Both the position numbers and the translations under genes were made by a program. From Auanema rhodensis (Eukaryota; Nematoda; Chromadorea; Rhabditida; Rhabditidae), in NCBI GenBank assembly GCA_964057225.1, contig OZ059900.1:8566501-8630500 (forward strand): a stretch of DNA of 64,000 bases, given 5' to 3'. Below are positions 40,380 to 54,299 of this stretch, one piece after another. The notes under the pieces are model-generated. The model was not told the origin of the DNA and did no database searches. It saw nothing but the letters and a program-made list of their open reading frames with translations. Positions within the stretch are counted from its first letter, which is position 1; each line of letters starts with the position of its first letter.

Positions 40380-43300
40380 CTATATCAACATTCTATGACA
40401 GTATTCCATACATTTAGTCGTTTTAGAAGAAAAAAATATGCTTAAGATCAAAAGTTTGACTGATTTTGCCAAAATGCCCTTCAATCCCCAAAAAACCAAT
40501 AATTCTTGATATTTTCGGTCCTTTTTGACCAAAGTGGTTAAAATTGGACATATATATGTGAAAATAGTCAAAGTTTATGAATCCTGAATTTCAAATCCAT
40601 ATCTCAAAGGGTCTGATCAAAACATACAGTTTTCACATGTTTTGTACCCAAAATCGTTGAATATATGGCGTTTTGAGCATAAAAAGGCCCATATTTCAAT
40701 CAGTTTGGATATTTGTGCAAAATACACCTATATGAACATTCTATGACAGTCTTCCATACATTTAGTCGTTTTAGAAGAAAAAAATATGCTTAAGATCAAA
40801 AGTTTGACTGATTTTGCCAAAATGCCCTTCAATCCCCAAAAAACCAATAATTCTTGATATTTTCGGTCCTTTTTGACCAAAGTGGTTAAAATTGGACATA
40901 TATATGTAAAAATAGTCAAAGTTTATGAATCCTGAATTTCAAATCCATATCTCAAAGGGTCTGATCAAAACATACAGTTTTCACATGTTTTGTACCAAAA
41001 ATCGTTGAATATATGGCGTTTTGAGCATAAAAAGGCCCATATTTCAATCAGTTTCGATATTCGTGCAAAATACACCTATATCAACATTCTATGACAGTAT
41101 TCCATACATTTAGTCGTTTTAGAAGAAAAAAATATGCTTAAGATAAAAAGTTTGACTGATTTTGCCAAAATGCCCTTCAATCCCCAAAAAACCAATAATT
41201 CTTGATATTTTCGGTCCTTTTTGACCAAAGTGGTTAAAATTGAACATATATATGTAAAAATAGTCAAAGTTTATGAATCCTGAATTTCAAATCCATATCT
41301 CAAAGGGTCTGATCAAAACATACAGTTTTCACATGTTTTGTACCCAAAATCGTTGAATATATGGCGTTTTGAGCATAAAAAGGCCCATATTTCAATCAGT
41401 TTTGATATTTGTGCAAAATAGACCTATATGAACATTCTATGACAGTATTTCATACATTTAGTCGTTTTAGAAGAAAAAAATATGCTTAAGATCAAAAGTT
41501 TGACTGATTTTGCCAAAATGCCCTTCAATCCCCAAAAAACCAATAATTCTTGATATTTTCGGTCTTTTTTGACCAAAGTGGTTAAAATTGGACATAAATA
41601 TGTAAAAATAGTCAAAGTTTATGAATCCTGAATTTCAAATCCATATCTCAAAGGGTCTGATCAAAACATACAATTTTCACATGTTTTGTACCCAAAATCG
41701 TTGAATATATGGCGTTTTGAGCATAAAAAGGCCCATATTTCAATCAGTTTTGATATTCGTGCAAAATACACCTATATGAACATTCTTTGACAGTATTTCA
41801 TACATTTAGTCGTTTTAGAAGAAAAAAATATGCTTAAGATCAAAAGTTTGACTGATTTTGCCAAAATGCCCTTCAAACCCCAAAAAACCAATAATTCTTG
41901 ATATTTTCGGTCCTTTTTGAGCAAAGTGGTTAAAATTGGACATATATATGTAGAAATAGTCGAAGTTTATGAATCCTGAATTTCAAATCCATATCTCAAA
42001 GGGTCTGATCAAAACATACAGTTTTCACATGTTTTGTACCCAAAATCGTTGAATATATGGCGTTTTGAGCATAAAAAGGCCCATATTTCAATCAGTTTTG
42101 ATATTCGTGCAAAATACACCTATATGAACATTCTTTGACAGTATTTCATACATTTAGTCGTTTTAGAAGAAAAAAATATGCTTAAGATCAAAAGTTTGAC
42201 TGATTTTGCCAAAATGCCCTTCAAACCCCAAAAAACGAATAATTCTTGATATTTTCGGTCCTTTTTGACCAAAGTGGTTAAAATTGGACATATATATGTG
42301 AAAATAGTCAAAGTTTATGAATCCTGAATTTCAAATCTATATCTCAAAGGGTCTGATCAAAACATAGAGTTTTCACATGTTTTGTACCCAAAATTGTTGA
42401 ATATATGGCGTTTTGAGCATAAAAAGGCCCATATTTCAATCAGTTTCGATATTCGTGCAAAATACACCTATATCAACATTCTATGACAGTATTTCATACA
42501 TTTAGTCGTTTTAGAAGAAAAAAATATGCTTAAGATCAAAAGTTTGACTGATTTTGCCAAAATGCGCTTCAATCCCCAAAAAACCAATAATTCTTGATAT
42601 TTTCGGTCCTTTTTGACCAAAGTGGTTAAAATTGAACATATATATGTAAAAATAGTCAAAGTTTATGAATCCTGAATTTCAAATCCATATCTCAAAGGGT
42701 CTGATCAAAACATACAGTTTTCACATGTTTTGTACCCAAAATCGTTGAATATATGGCGTTTTGAGCATAAAAAGGCCCATATTTCAATCAGTTTTGATAT
42801 TCGTGCAAAATACACCTATATGAACATTCTATGACAGTATTTCATACATTTAGTCGTTTTAGAAGAAAAAAATATGCTTAAGATCAAAAGTTTGACTGAA
42901 TTTGCCAAAATGCCCTTCAATCCCCAAAAAACCAATAATTCTTGATATTTTCAGTCCTTTTTGACCAAAGTGGTTAAAATTGGACATAAATATGTAAAAA
43001 TAGTCAAAGTTTATGAATCCTGAATTTCAAATCCATATCTCAAAGGGTCTGATCAAAACATACAGTTTTCACATGTTTTGTACCCAAAATCGTTGAATAT
43101 ATGGCGTTTTGAGCATAAAAAGGCCCATATTTCAATCAGTTTGGATATTTGTGCAAAATACACCTATATGAACATTCTATGACAGTCTTCCATACATTTA
43201 ATCGTTTTAGAAGAAAAAAATATGCTTAAGATCAAAAGTTTGACTGATTTTGCCAAAATGCCCTTCAATCCCCAAAAAACCAATAATTCTTGATATTTTC

Positions 43301-46300
43301 GGTCCTTTTTGACCAAAGTGGTTAAAATTGGACATATATATGTAAAAATAGTCAAAGTTTATGAATCCTGAATTTCAAATCCATATCTCAAAGGGTCTGA
43401 TCAAAACATACAGTTTTCACATGTTTTGTACCCAAAATCGTTGAATATATGGCGTTTTGAGCATAAAAAGGCCCATATTTCAATCAGTTTCGATATTCGT
43501 GCAAAATACACCTATATCAACATTCTATGACAGTATTCCATACATTTAGTCGTTTTAGAAGAAAAAAATATGCTTAAGATCAAAAGTTTGACTGATTTTG
43601 CCAAAATGCCCTTCAATCCCCAAAAAACCAATAATTCTTGATATTTTCGGTCCTTTTTGACCAAAGTGGTTAAAATTGGACATATATATGTGAAAATAGT
43701 CAAAGTTTATGAATCCTGAATTTCAAATCCATATCTCAAAGGGTCTGATCAAAACATACAGTTTTCACATGTTTTGTACCCAAAATCGTTGAATATATGG
43801 CGTTTTGAGCATAAAAAGGCCCATATTTCAATCAGTTTGGATATTTGTGCAAAATACACCTATATGAACATTCTATGACAGTCTTCCATACATTTAGTCG
43901 TTTTAGAAGAAAAAAATATGCTTAAGATCAAAAGTTTGACTGATTTTGCCAAAATGCCCTTCAATCCCCAAAAAACCAATAATTCTTGATATTTTCGGTC
44001 CTTTTTGACCAAAGTGGTTAAAATTGGACATATATATGTAAAAATAGTCAAAGTTTATGAATCCTGAATTTCAAATCCATATCTCAAAGGGTCTGATCAA
44101 AACATACAGTTTTCACATGTTTTGTACCCAAAATCGTTGAATATATGGCGTTTTGAGCATAAAAAGGCCCATATTTCAATCAGTTTCGATATTCGTGCAA
44201 AATACACCTATATCAACATTCTATGACAGTATTCCATACATTTAGTCGTTTTAGAAGAAAAAAATATGCTTAAGATAAAAAGTTTGACTGATTTTGCCAA
44301 AATGCCCTTCAATCCCCAAAAAACCAATAATTCTTGATATTTTCGGTCCTTTTTGACCAAAGTGGTTAAAATTGAACATATATATGTAAAAATAGTCAAA
44401 GTTTATGAATCCTGAATTTCAAATCCATATCTCAAAGGGTCTGATCAAAACATACAGTTTTCACATGTTTTGTACCCAAAATCGTTGAATATATGGCGTT
44501 TTGAGCATAAAAAGGCCCATATTTCAATCAGTTTTGATATTTGTGCAAAATAGACCTATATGAACATTCTATGACAGTATTTCATACATTTAGTCGTTTT
44601 AGAAGAAAAAAATATGCTTAAGATCAAAAGTTTGACTGATTTTGCCAAAATGCCCTTCAATCCCCAAAAAACCAATAATTCTTGATATTTTCGGTCTTTT
44701 TTGACCAAAGTGGTTAAAATTGGACATAAATATGTAAAAATAGTCAAAGTTTATGAATCCTGAATTTCAAATCCATATCTCAAAGGGTCTGATCAAAACA
44801 TACAGTTTTCACATGTTTTGTACCCAAAATCGTTGAATATATGGCGTTTTGAGCATAAAAAGGCCCATATTTCAATCAGTTTTGATATTCGTGCAAAATA
44901 CACCTATATGAACATTCTTTGACAGTATTTCATACATTTAGTCGTTTTAGAAGAAAAAAATATGCTTAAGATCAAAAGTTTGACTGATTTTGCCAAAATG
45001 CCCTTCAAACCCCAAAAAACCAATAATTCTTGATATTTTCGGTCCTTTTTGACCAAAGTGGTTAAAATTGGACATATATATGTAGAAATAGTCGAAGTTT
45101 ATGAATCCTGAATTTCAAATCCATATCTCAAAGGGTCTGATCAAAACATACAGTTTTCACATGTTTTGTACCCAAAATCGTTGAATATATGGCGTTTTGA
45201 GCATAAAAAGGCCCATATTTCAATCAGTTTTGATATTCGTGCAAAATACACCTATATCAACATTCTATGACAGTATTTCATACATTTAGTCGTTTTAGAA
45301 GAAAAAAATATGCTTAAGATCAAAAGTTTGACTGATTTTGCCAAAATGCCCTTCAATCCCCAAAAAACCAATAATTCTTGATATTTTCGGTCCTTTTTGA
45401 CCAAAGTGGTTAAAATTGAACATATATATGTAAAAATAGTCAAAGTTTATGAATCCTGAATTTCAAATCCATATCTCAAAGGGTCTGATCAAAACATACA
45501 GTTTTCACATGTTTTGTACCCAAAATCGTTGAATATATGGCGTTTTGAGCATAAAAAGGCCCATATTTCAATCAGTTTTGATATTCGTGCAAAATACACC
45601 TATATGAACATTCTATGACAGTATTTCATACATTTAGTCGTTTTAGAAGAAAAAAATATGCTTAAGATCAAAAGTTTGACTGATTTTGCCAAAATGTCCT
45701 TCAAACCCCAAAAAACCAATAATTCTTGATATTTTCGGTCCTTTTTGACCAAAGTGGTTAAAATTGAACATATATATGTGAAAATAGTCAAAGTTTATGA
45801 ATCCTGAATTTCAAATCCATATCTCAAAGGGTCTGATCAAAACATACAGTTTTCACATGTTTTGTACCCAAAATCGTTGAATATATGGCGTTTTGAGCAT
45901 AAAAAGGCCCATATTTCAATCAGTTTGGATATTTGTGCAAAATACACCTATATGAACATTCTATGACAGTCTTCCATACATTTAGTCGTTTTAGAAAAAA
46001 AAAATATGCTTAAGATCAAAAGTTTGACTGATTTTGCCAAAATGCCCTTCAATCCCCAAAAAACCAATAATTCTTGATATTTTCGGTCCTTTTTGACCAA
46101 AGTGGTTAAAATTGGACATATATATGTAAAAATAGTCAAAGTTTATGAATCCTGAATTTCAAATCCATATCTCAAAGGGTCTGATCAAAACATACAGTTT
46201 TCACATGTTTTGTACCCAAAATCGTTGAATATATGGCGTTTTGAGCATAAAAAGGCCCATATTTCAATCAGTTTCGATATTCGTGCAAAATACACCTATA

Positions 46301-46643
46301 TCAACATTCTATGACAGTATTCCATACATTTAGTCGTTTTAGAAGAAAAAAATATGCTTAAGATCAAAAGTTTGACTGATTTTGCCAAAATGCCCTTCAA
46401 TCCCCAAAAAACCAATAATTCTTGATATTTTCGGTCCTTTTTGACCAAAGTGGTTAAAATTGGACATATATATGTAAAAATAGTCAAAGTTTATGAATCC
46501 TGAATTTCAAATCCATATCTCAAAGGGTCTGATCAAAACATACAGTTTTCACATGTTTTGTACCCAAAATCGTTGAATATATGGCGTTTTGAGCATAAAA
46601 AGGCCCATATTTCAATCAGTTTCGATATTCGTGCAAAATACAC
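40380..46643 (+). repeat. 18-unit HOR (6264 bp), copy 1
   Basis: Unit order is A-B-C-D-E-J-K-L-M followed by A-B-C-D-E-K-N-M'-A', where M' has AGAAAAAAAAAA and A' has 181A. The two 9-unit halves share their first five units and diverge after that. Markers shared with copy 2 at +6264 bp include CATACAATTTTC (41672/47936), TTTGAGCAAAG (41919/48183), TTTAATCG (43198/49462) and AGAAAAAAAAAA (about 45995/52259). Private to this copy are AAAACGAATAA near 42235, AAAATTGTTG near 42393 and AATGCGCTTC near 42563. Confidence 0.92.
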
Positions 46644-49600
46644 CTATATCAACATTCTATGACAGTATTCCATACATTTAGTCGTTTTAGAAGAAAAAAA
46701 TATGCTTAAGATCAAAAGTTTGACTGATTTTGCCAAAATGCCCTTCAATCCCCAAAAAACCAATAATTCTTGATATTTTCGGTCCTTTTTGACCAAAGTG
46801 GTTAAAATTGGACATATATATGTGAAAATAGTCAAAGTTTATGAATCCTGAATTTCAAATCCATATCTCAAAGGGTCTGATCAAAACATACAGTTTTCAC
46901 ATGTTTTGTACCCAAAATCGTTGAATATATGGCGTTTTGAGCATAAAAAGGCCCATATTTCAATCAGTTTGGATATTTGTGCAAAATACACCTATATGAA
47001 CATTCTATGACAGTCTTCCATACATTTAGTCGTTTTAGAAGAAAAAAATATGCTTAAGATCAAAAGTTTGACTGATTTTGCCAAAATGCCCTTCAATCCC
47101 CAAAAAACCAATAATTCTTGATATTTTCGGTCCTTTTTGACCAAAGTGGTTAAAATTGGACATATATATGTAAAAATAGTCAAAGTTTATGAATCCTGAA
47201 TTTCAAATCCATATCTCAAAGGGTCTGATCAAAACATACAGTTTTCACATGTTTTGTACCCAAAATCGTTGAATATATGGCGTTTTGAGCATAAAAAGGC
47301 CCATATTTCAATCAGTTTCGATATTCGTGCAAAATACACCTATATCAACATTCTATGACAGTATTCCATACATTTAGTCGTTTTAGAAGAAAAAAATATG
47401 CTTAAGATAAAAAGTTTGACTGATTTTGCCAAAATGCCCTTCAATCCCCAAAAAACCAATAATTCTTGATATTTTCGGTCCTTTTTGACCAAAGTGGTTA
47501 AAATTGAACATATATATGTAAAAATAGTCAAAGTTTATGAATCCTGAATTTCAAATCCATATCTCAAAGGGTCTGATCAAAACATACAGTTTTCACATGT
47601 TTTGTACCCAAAATCGTTGAATATATGGCGTTTTGAGCATAAAAAGGCCCATATTTCAATCAGTTTTGATATTTGTGCAAAATAGACCTATATGAACATT
47701 CTATGACAGTATTTCATACATTTAGTCGTTTTAGAAGAAAAAAATATGCTTAAGATCAAAAGTTTGACTGATTTTGCCAAAATGCCCTTCAATCCCCAAA
47801 AAACCAATATTTCTTGATATTTTCGGTCTTTTTTGACCAAAGTGGTTAAAATTGGACATAAATATGTAAAAATAGTCAAAGTTTATGAATCCTGAATTTC
47901 AAATCCATATCTCAAAGGGTCTGATCAAAACATACAATTTTCACATGTTTTGTACCCAAAATCGTTGAATATATGGCGTTTTGAGCATAAAAAGGCCCAT
48001 ATTTCAATCAGTTTTGATATTCGTGCAAAATACACCTATATGAACATTCTTTGACAGTATTTCATACATTTAGTCGTTTTAGAAGAAAAAAATATGCTTA
48101 AGATCAAAAGTTTGACTGATTTTGCCAAAATGCCCTTCAAACCCCAAAAAACCAATAATTCTTGATATTTTCGGTCCTTTTTGAGCAAAGTGGTTAAAAT
48201 TGGACATATATATGTAGAAATAGTCGAAGTTTATGAATCCTGAATTTCAAATCCATATCTCAAAGGGTCTGATCAAAACATACAGTTTTCACATGTTTTG
48301 TACCCAAAATCGTTGAATATATGGCGTTTTGAGCATAAAAAGGCCCATATTTCAATCAGTTTTGATATTCGTGCAAAATACACCTATATGAACATTCTTT
48401 GACAGTATTTCATACATTTAGTCGTTTTAGAAGAAAAAAATATGCTTAAGATCAAAAGTTTGACTGATTTTGCCAAAATGCCCTTCAAACCCCAAAAAAC
48501 CAATAATTCTTGATATTTTCGGTCCTTTTTGACCAAAGTGGTTAAAATTGGACATATATATGTGAAAATAGTCAAAGTTTATGAATCCTGAATTTCAAAT
48601 CTATATCTCAAAGGGTCTGATCAAAACATAAAGTTTTCACATGTTTTGTACCCAAAATCGTTGAATATATGGCGTTTTGAGCATAAAAAGGCCCATATTT
48701 CAATCAGTTTCGATATTCGTGCAAAATACACCTATATCAACATTCTATGACAGTATTTCATACATTTAGTCGTTTTAGAAGAAAAAAATATGCTTAAGAT
48801 CAAAAGTTTGACTGATTTTGCCAAAATGCCCTTCAATCCCCAAAAAACCAATAATTCTTGATATTTTCGGTCCTTTTTGACCAAAGTGGTTAAAATTGAA
48901 CATATATATGTAAAAATAGTCAAAGTTTATGAATCCTGAATTTCAAATCCATATCTCAAAGGGTCTGATCAAAACATACAGTTTTCACATGTTTTGTACC
49001 CAAAATCGTTGAATATATGGCGTTTTGAGCATAAAAAGGCCCATATTTCAATCAGTTTTGATATTCGTGCAAAATACACCTATATGAACATTCTATGACA
49101 GTATTTCATACATTTAGTCGTTTTAGAAGAAAAAAATATGCTTAAGATCAAAAGTTTGACTGAATTTGCCAAAATGCCCTTCAATCCCCAAAAAACCAAT
49201 AATTCTTGATATTTTCAGTCCTTTTTGACCAAAGTGGTTAAAATTGGACATAAATATGTAAAAATAGTCAAAGTTTATGAATCCTGAATTTCAAATCCAT
49301 ATCTCAAAGGGTCTGATCAAAACATACAGTTTTCACATGTTTTGTACCCAAAATCGTTGAATATATGGCGTTTTGAGCATAAAAAGGCCCATATTTCAAT
49401 CAGTTTGGATATTTGTGCAAAATACACCTATATGAACATTCTATGACAGTCTTCCATACATTTAATCGTTTTAGAAGAAAAAAATATGCTTAAGATCAAA
49501 AGTTTGACTGATTTTGCCAAAATGCCCTTCAATCCCCAAAAAACCAATAATTCTTGATATTTTCGGTCCTTTTTGACCAAAGTGGTTAAAATTGGACATA

Positions 49601-52600
49601 TATATGTAAAAATAGTCAAAGTTTATGAATCCTGAATTTCAAATCCATATCTCAAAGGGTCTGATCAAAACATACAGTTTTCACATGTTTTGTACCCAAA
49701 ATCGTTGAATATATGGCGTTTTGAGCATAAAAAGGCCCATATTTCAATCAGTTTCGATATTCGTGCAAAATACACCTATATCAACATTCTATGACAGTAT
49801 TCCATACATTTAGTCGTTTTAGAAGGAAAAAATATGCTTAAGATCAAAAGTTTGACTGATTTTGCCAAAATGCCCTTCAATCCCCAAAAAACCAATAATT
49901 CTTGATATTTTCGGTCCTTTTTGACCAAAGTGGTTAAAATTGGACATATATATGTGAAAATAGTCAAAGTTTATGAATCCTGAATTTCAAATCCATATCT
50001 CAAAGGGTCTGATCAAAACATACAGTTTTCACATGTTTTGTACCCAAAATCGTTGAATATATGGCGTTTTGAGCATAAAAAGGCCCATATTTCAATCAGT
50101 TTGGATATTTGTGCAAAATACACCTATATGAACATTCTATGACAGTCTTCCATACATTTAGTCGTTTTAGAAGAAAAAAATATGCTTAAGATCAAAAGTT
50201 TGACTGATTTTGCCAAAATGCCCTTCAATCCCCAAAAAACCAATAATTCTTGATATTTTCGGTCCTTTTTGACCAAAGTGGTTAAAATTGGACATATATA
50301 TGTAAAAATAGTCAAAGTTTATGAATCCTGAATTTCAAATCCATATCTCAAAGGGTCTGATCAAAACATACAGTTTTCACATGTTTTGTACCCAAAATCG
50401 TTGAATATATGGCGTTTTGAGCATAAAAAGGCCCATATTTCAATCAGTTTCGATATTCGTGCAAAATACACCTATATCAACATTCTATGACAGTATTCCA
50501 TACATTTAGTCGTTTTAGAAGAAAAAAATATGCTTAAGATAAAAAGTTTGACTGATTTTGCCAAAATGCCCTTCAATCCCCAAAAAACCAATAATTCTTG
50601 ATATTTTCGGTCCTTTTTGACCAAAGTGGTTAAAATTGAACATATATATGTAAAAATAGTCAAAGTTTATGAATCCTGAATTTCAAATCCATATCTCAAA
50701 GGGTCTGATCAAAACATACAGTTTTCACATGTTTTGTACCCAAAATCGTTGAATATATGGCGTTTTGAGCATAAAAAGGCCCATATTTCAATCAGTTTTG
50801 ATATTTGTGCAAAATAGACCTATATGAACATTCTATGACAGTATTTCATACATTTAGTCGTTTTAGAAGAAAAAAATATGCTTAAGATCAAAAGTTTGAC
50901 TGATTTTGCCAAAATGCCCTTCAATCCCCAAAAAACCAATAATTCTTGATATTTTCGGTCTTTTTTGACCAAAGTGGTTAAAATTGGACATAAATATGTA
51001 AAAATAGTCAAAATTTATGAATCCTGAATTTCAAATCCATATCTCAAAGGGTCTGATCAAAACATACAGTTTTCACATGTTTTGTACCCAAAATCGTTGA
51101 ATATATGGCGTTTTGAGCATAAAAAGGCCCATATTTCAATCAGTTTTGATATTCGTGCAAAATACACCTATATGAACATTCTTTGACAGTATTTCATACA
51201 TTTAGTCGTTTTAGAAGAAAAAAATATGCTTAAGATCAAAAGTTTGACTGATTTTGCCAAAATGCCCTTCAAACCCCAAAAAACCAATAATTCTTGATAT
51301 TTTCGGTCCTTTTTGACCAAAGTGGTTAAAATTGGACATATATATGTAGAAATAGTCGAAGTTTATGAATCCTGAATTTCAAATCCATATCTCAAAGGGT
51401 CTGATCAAAACATACAGTTTTCACATGTTTTGTACCCAAAATCGTTGAATATATGGCGTTTTGAGCATAAAAAGGCCCATATTTCAATCAGTTTTGATAT
51501 TCGTGCAAAATACACCTATATCAACATTCTATGACAGTATTTCATACATTTAGTCGTTTTAGAAGAAAAAAATATGCTTAAGATCAAAAGTTTGACTGAT
51601 TTTGCCAAAATGCCCTTCAATCCCCAAAAAACCAATAATTCTTGATATTTTCGGTCCTTTTTGACCAAAGTGGTTAAAATTGAACATATATATGTAAAAA
51701 TAGTCAAAGTTTATGAATCCTGAATTTCAAATCCATATCTCAAAGGGTCTGATCAAAACATACAGTTTTCACATGTTTTGTACCCAAAATCGTTGAATAT
51801 ATGGCGTTTTGAGCATAAAAAGGCCCATATTTCAATCAGTTTTGATATTCGTGCAAAATACACCTATATGAACATTCTATGACAGTATTTCATACATTTA
51901 GTCGTTTTAGAAGAAAAAAATATGCTTAAGATCAAAAGTTTGACTGATTTTGCCAAAATGTCCTTCAAACCCCAAAAAACCAATAATTCTTGATATTTTC
52001 GGTCCTTTTTGACCAAAGTGGTTAAAATTGAACATATATATGTGAAAATAGTCAAAGTTTATGAATCCTGAATTTCAAATCCATATCTCAAAGGGTCTGA
52101 TCAAAACATACAGTTTTCACATGTTTTGTACCCAAAATCGTTGAATATATGGCGTTTTGAGCATAAAAAGGCCCATATTTCAATCAGTTTGGATATTTGT
52201 GCAAAATACACCTATATGAACATTCTATGACAGTCTTCCATACATTTAGTCGTTTTAGAAAAAAAAAATATGCTTAAGATCAAAAGTTTGACTGATTTTG
52301 CCAAAATGCCCTTCAATCCCCAAAAAACCAATAATTCTTGATATTTTCGGTCCTTTTTGACCAAAGTGGTTAAAATTGGACATATATATGTAAAAATAGT
52401 CAAAGTTTATGAATCCTGAATTTCAAATCCATATCTCAAAGGGTCTGATCAAAACATACAGTTTTCACATGTTTTGTACCCAAAATCGTTGAATATATGG
52501 CGTTTTGAGCATAAAAAGGCCCATATTTCAATCAGTTTCGATATTCGTGCAAAATACACCTATATCAACATTCTATGACAGTATTCCATACATTTAGTCG

Positions 52601-52907
52601 TTTTAGAAGAAAAAAATATGCTTAAGATCAAAAGTTTGACTGATTTTGCCAAAATGCCCTTCAATCCCCAAAAAACCAATAATTCTTGATATTTTCGGTC
52701 CTTTTTGACCAAAGTGGTTAAAATTGAACATATATATGTAAAAATAGTCAAAGTTTATGAATCCTGAATTTCAAATCCATATCTCAAAGGGTCTGATCAA
52801 AACATACAGTTTTCACATGTTTTGTACCCAAAATCGTTGAATATATGGCGTTTTGAGCATAAAAAGGCCCATATTTCAATCAGTTTTGATATTTGTGCAA
52901 AATAGAC
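46644..52907 (+). repeat. 18-unit HOR (6264 bp), copy 2
   Basis: It matches copy 1 through unit 17. The last unit (52560) has 168A where copy 1 has 168G, making it P type, and it leads into a P-Q series instead of A-B-C. Private changes include CAATATTTCTTG near 47807, CATAAAGTTTTC near 48627, AGAAGGAAAAAA near 49823 and CAAAATTTATG near 51010. Confidence 0.9.
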
Positions 52908-54299
52908 CTATATGAACATTCTATGACAGTATTTCATACATTTAGTCGTTTTAGAAGAAAAAAATATGCTTAAGATCAAAAGTTTGACTGATTTTGCCAA
53001 AATGCCCTTCAATCCCCAAAAAACCAATAATTCTTGATATTTTCGGTCCTTTTTGACCAAAGTGGTTAAAATTGGACATATATATGTAAAAATAGTCAAA
53101 GTTTATGAATCCTGAATTTCAAATCCATATCTCAAAGGGTCTGATCAAAACATACAGTTTTCACATGTTTTGTACCCAAAATCGTTGAATATATGGCGTT
53201 TTGAGCATAAAAAGGCCCATATTTCAATCAGTTTCGATATTCGTGCAAAATACACCTATATCAACATTCTATGACAGTATTCCATACATTTAGTCGTTTT
53301 AGAAGAAAAAAATATGCTTAAGATCAAAAGTTTGACTGATTTTGCCAAAATGCCCTTCAATCCCCAAAAAACCAATAATTCTTGATATTTTCGGTCCTTT
53401 TTGACCAAAGTGGTTAAAATTGAACATATATATGTAAAAATAGTCAAAGTTTATGAATCCTGAATTTCAAATCCATATCTCAAAGGGTCTGATCAAAACA
53501 TACAGTTTTCACATGTTTTGTACCCAAAATCGTTGAATATATGGCGTTTTGAGCATAAAAAGGCCCATATTTCAATCAGTTTTGATATTTGTGCAAAATA
53601 GACCTATATGAACATTCTATGACAGTATTTCATACATTTAGTCGTTTTAGAAGAAAAAAATATGCTTAAGATCAAAAGTTTGACTGATTTTGCCAAAATG
53701 CCCTTCAATCCCCAAAAAACCAATAATTCTTGATATTTTCGGTCCTTTTTGACCAAAGTGGTTAAAATTGGACATATATATGTAAAAATAGTCAAAGTTT
53801 ATGAATCCTGAATTTCAAATCCATATCTCAAAGGGTCTGATCAAAACATACAGTTTTCACATGTTTTGTACCCAAAATCGTTGAATATATGGCGTTTTGA
53901 GCATAAAAAGGCCCATATTTCAATCAGTTTCGATATTCGTGCAAAATACACCTATATCAACATTCTATGACAGTATTCCATACATTTAGTCGTTTTAGAA
54001 GAAAAAAATATGCTTAAGATCAAAAGTTTGACTGATTTAGCCAAAATGTCCTTCAAACCCCAAAAAACCAATAATTCTTGATATTTTCGGTCCTTTTTGA
54101 CCAAAGTGGTTAAAATTGAACATATATATGTAAAAATAGTCAAAGTTTATGAATCCTGAATTTCAAATCCATATCTCAAAGGGTCTGATCAAAACATACA
54201 GTTTTCACATGTTTTGTACCCAAAATCGTTGAATATATGGCGTTTTGAGCATAAAAAGGCCCATATTTCAATCAGTTTTGATATTTGTGCAAAATACAC
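52908..54299 (+). repeat. Q-P-Q-R run; with 52560, copies the end of the 9-unit HOR
   Basis: Units 52560-53952 read P-Q-P-Q-R and are followed by an S unit at 54300. This is the same order as 33768-35507 plus the S unit at 35508, 54 units (18792 bp) upstream. A segment of the 9-unit HOR appears to be fused to the 18-unit HOR here. Confidence 0.8.
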
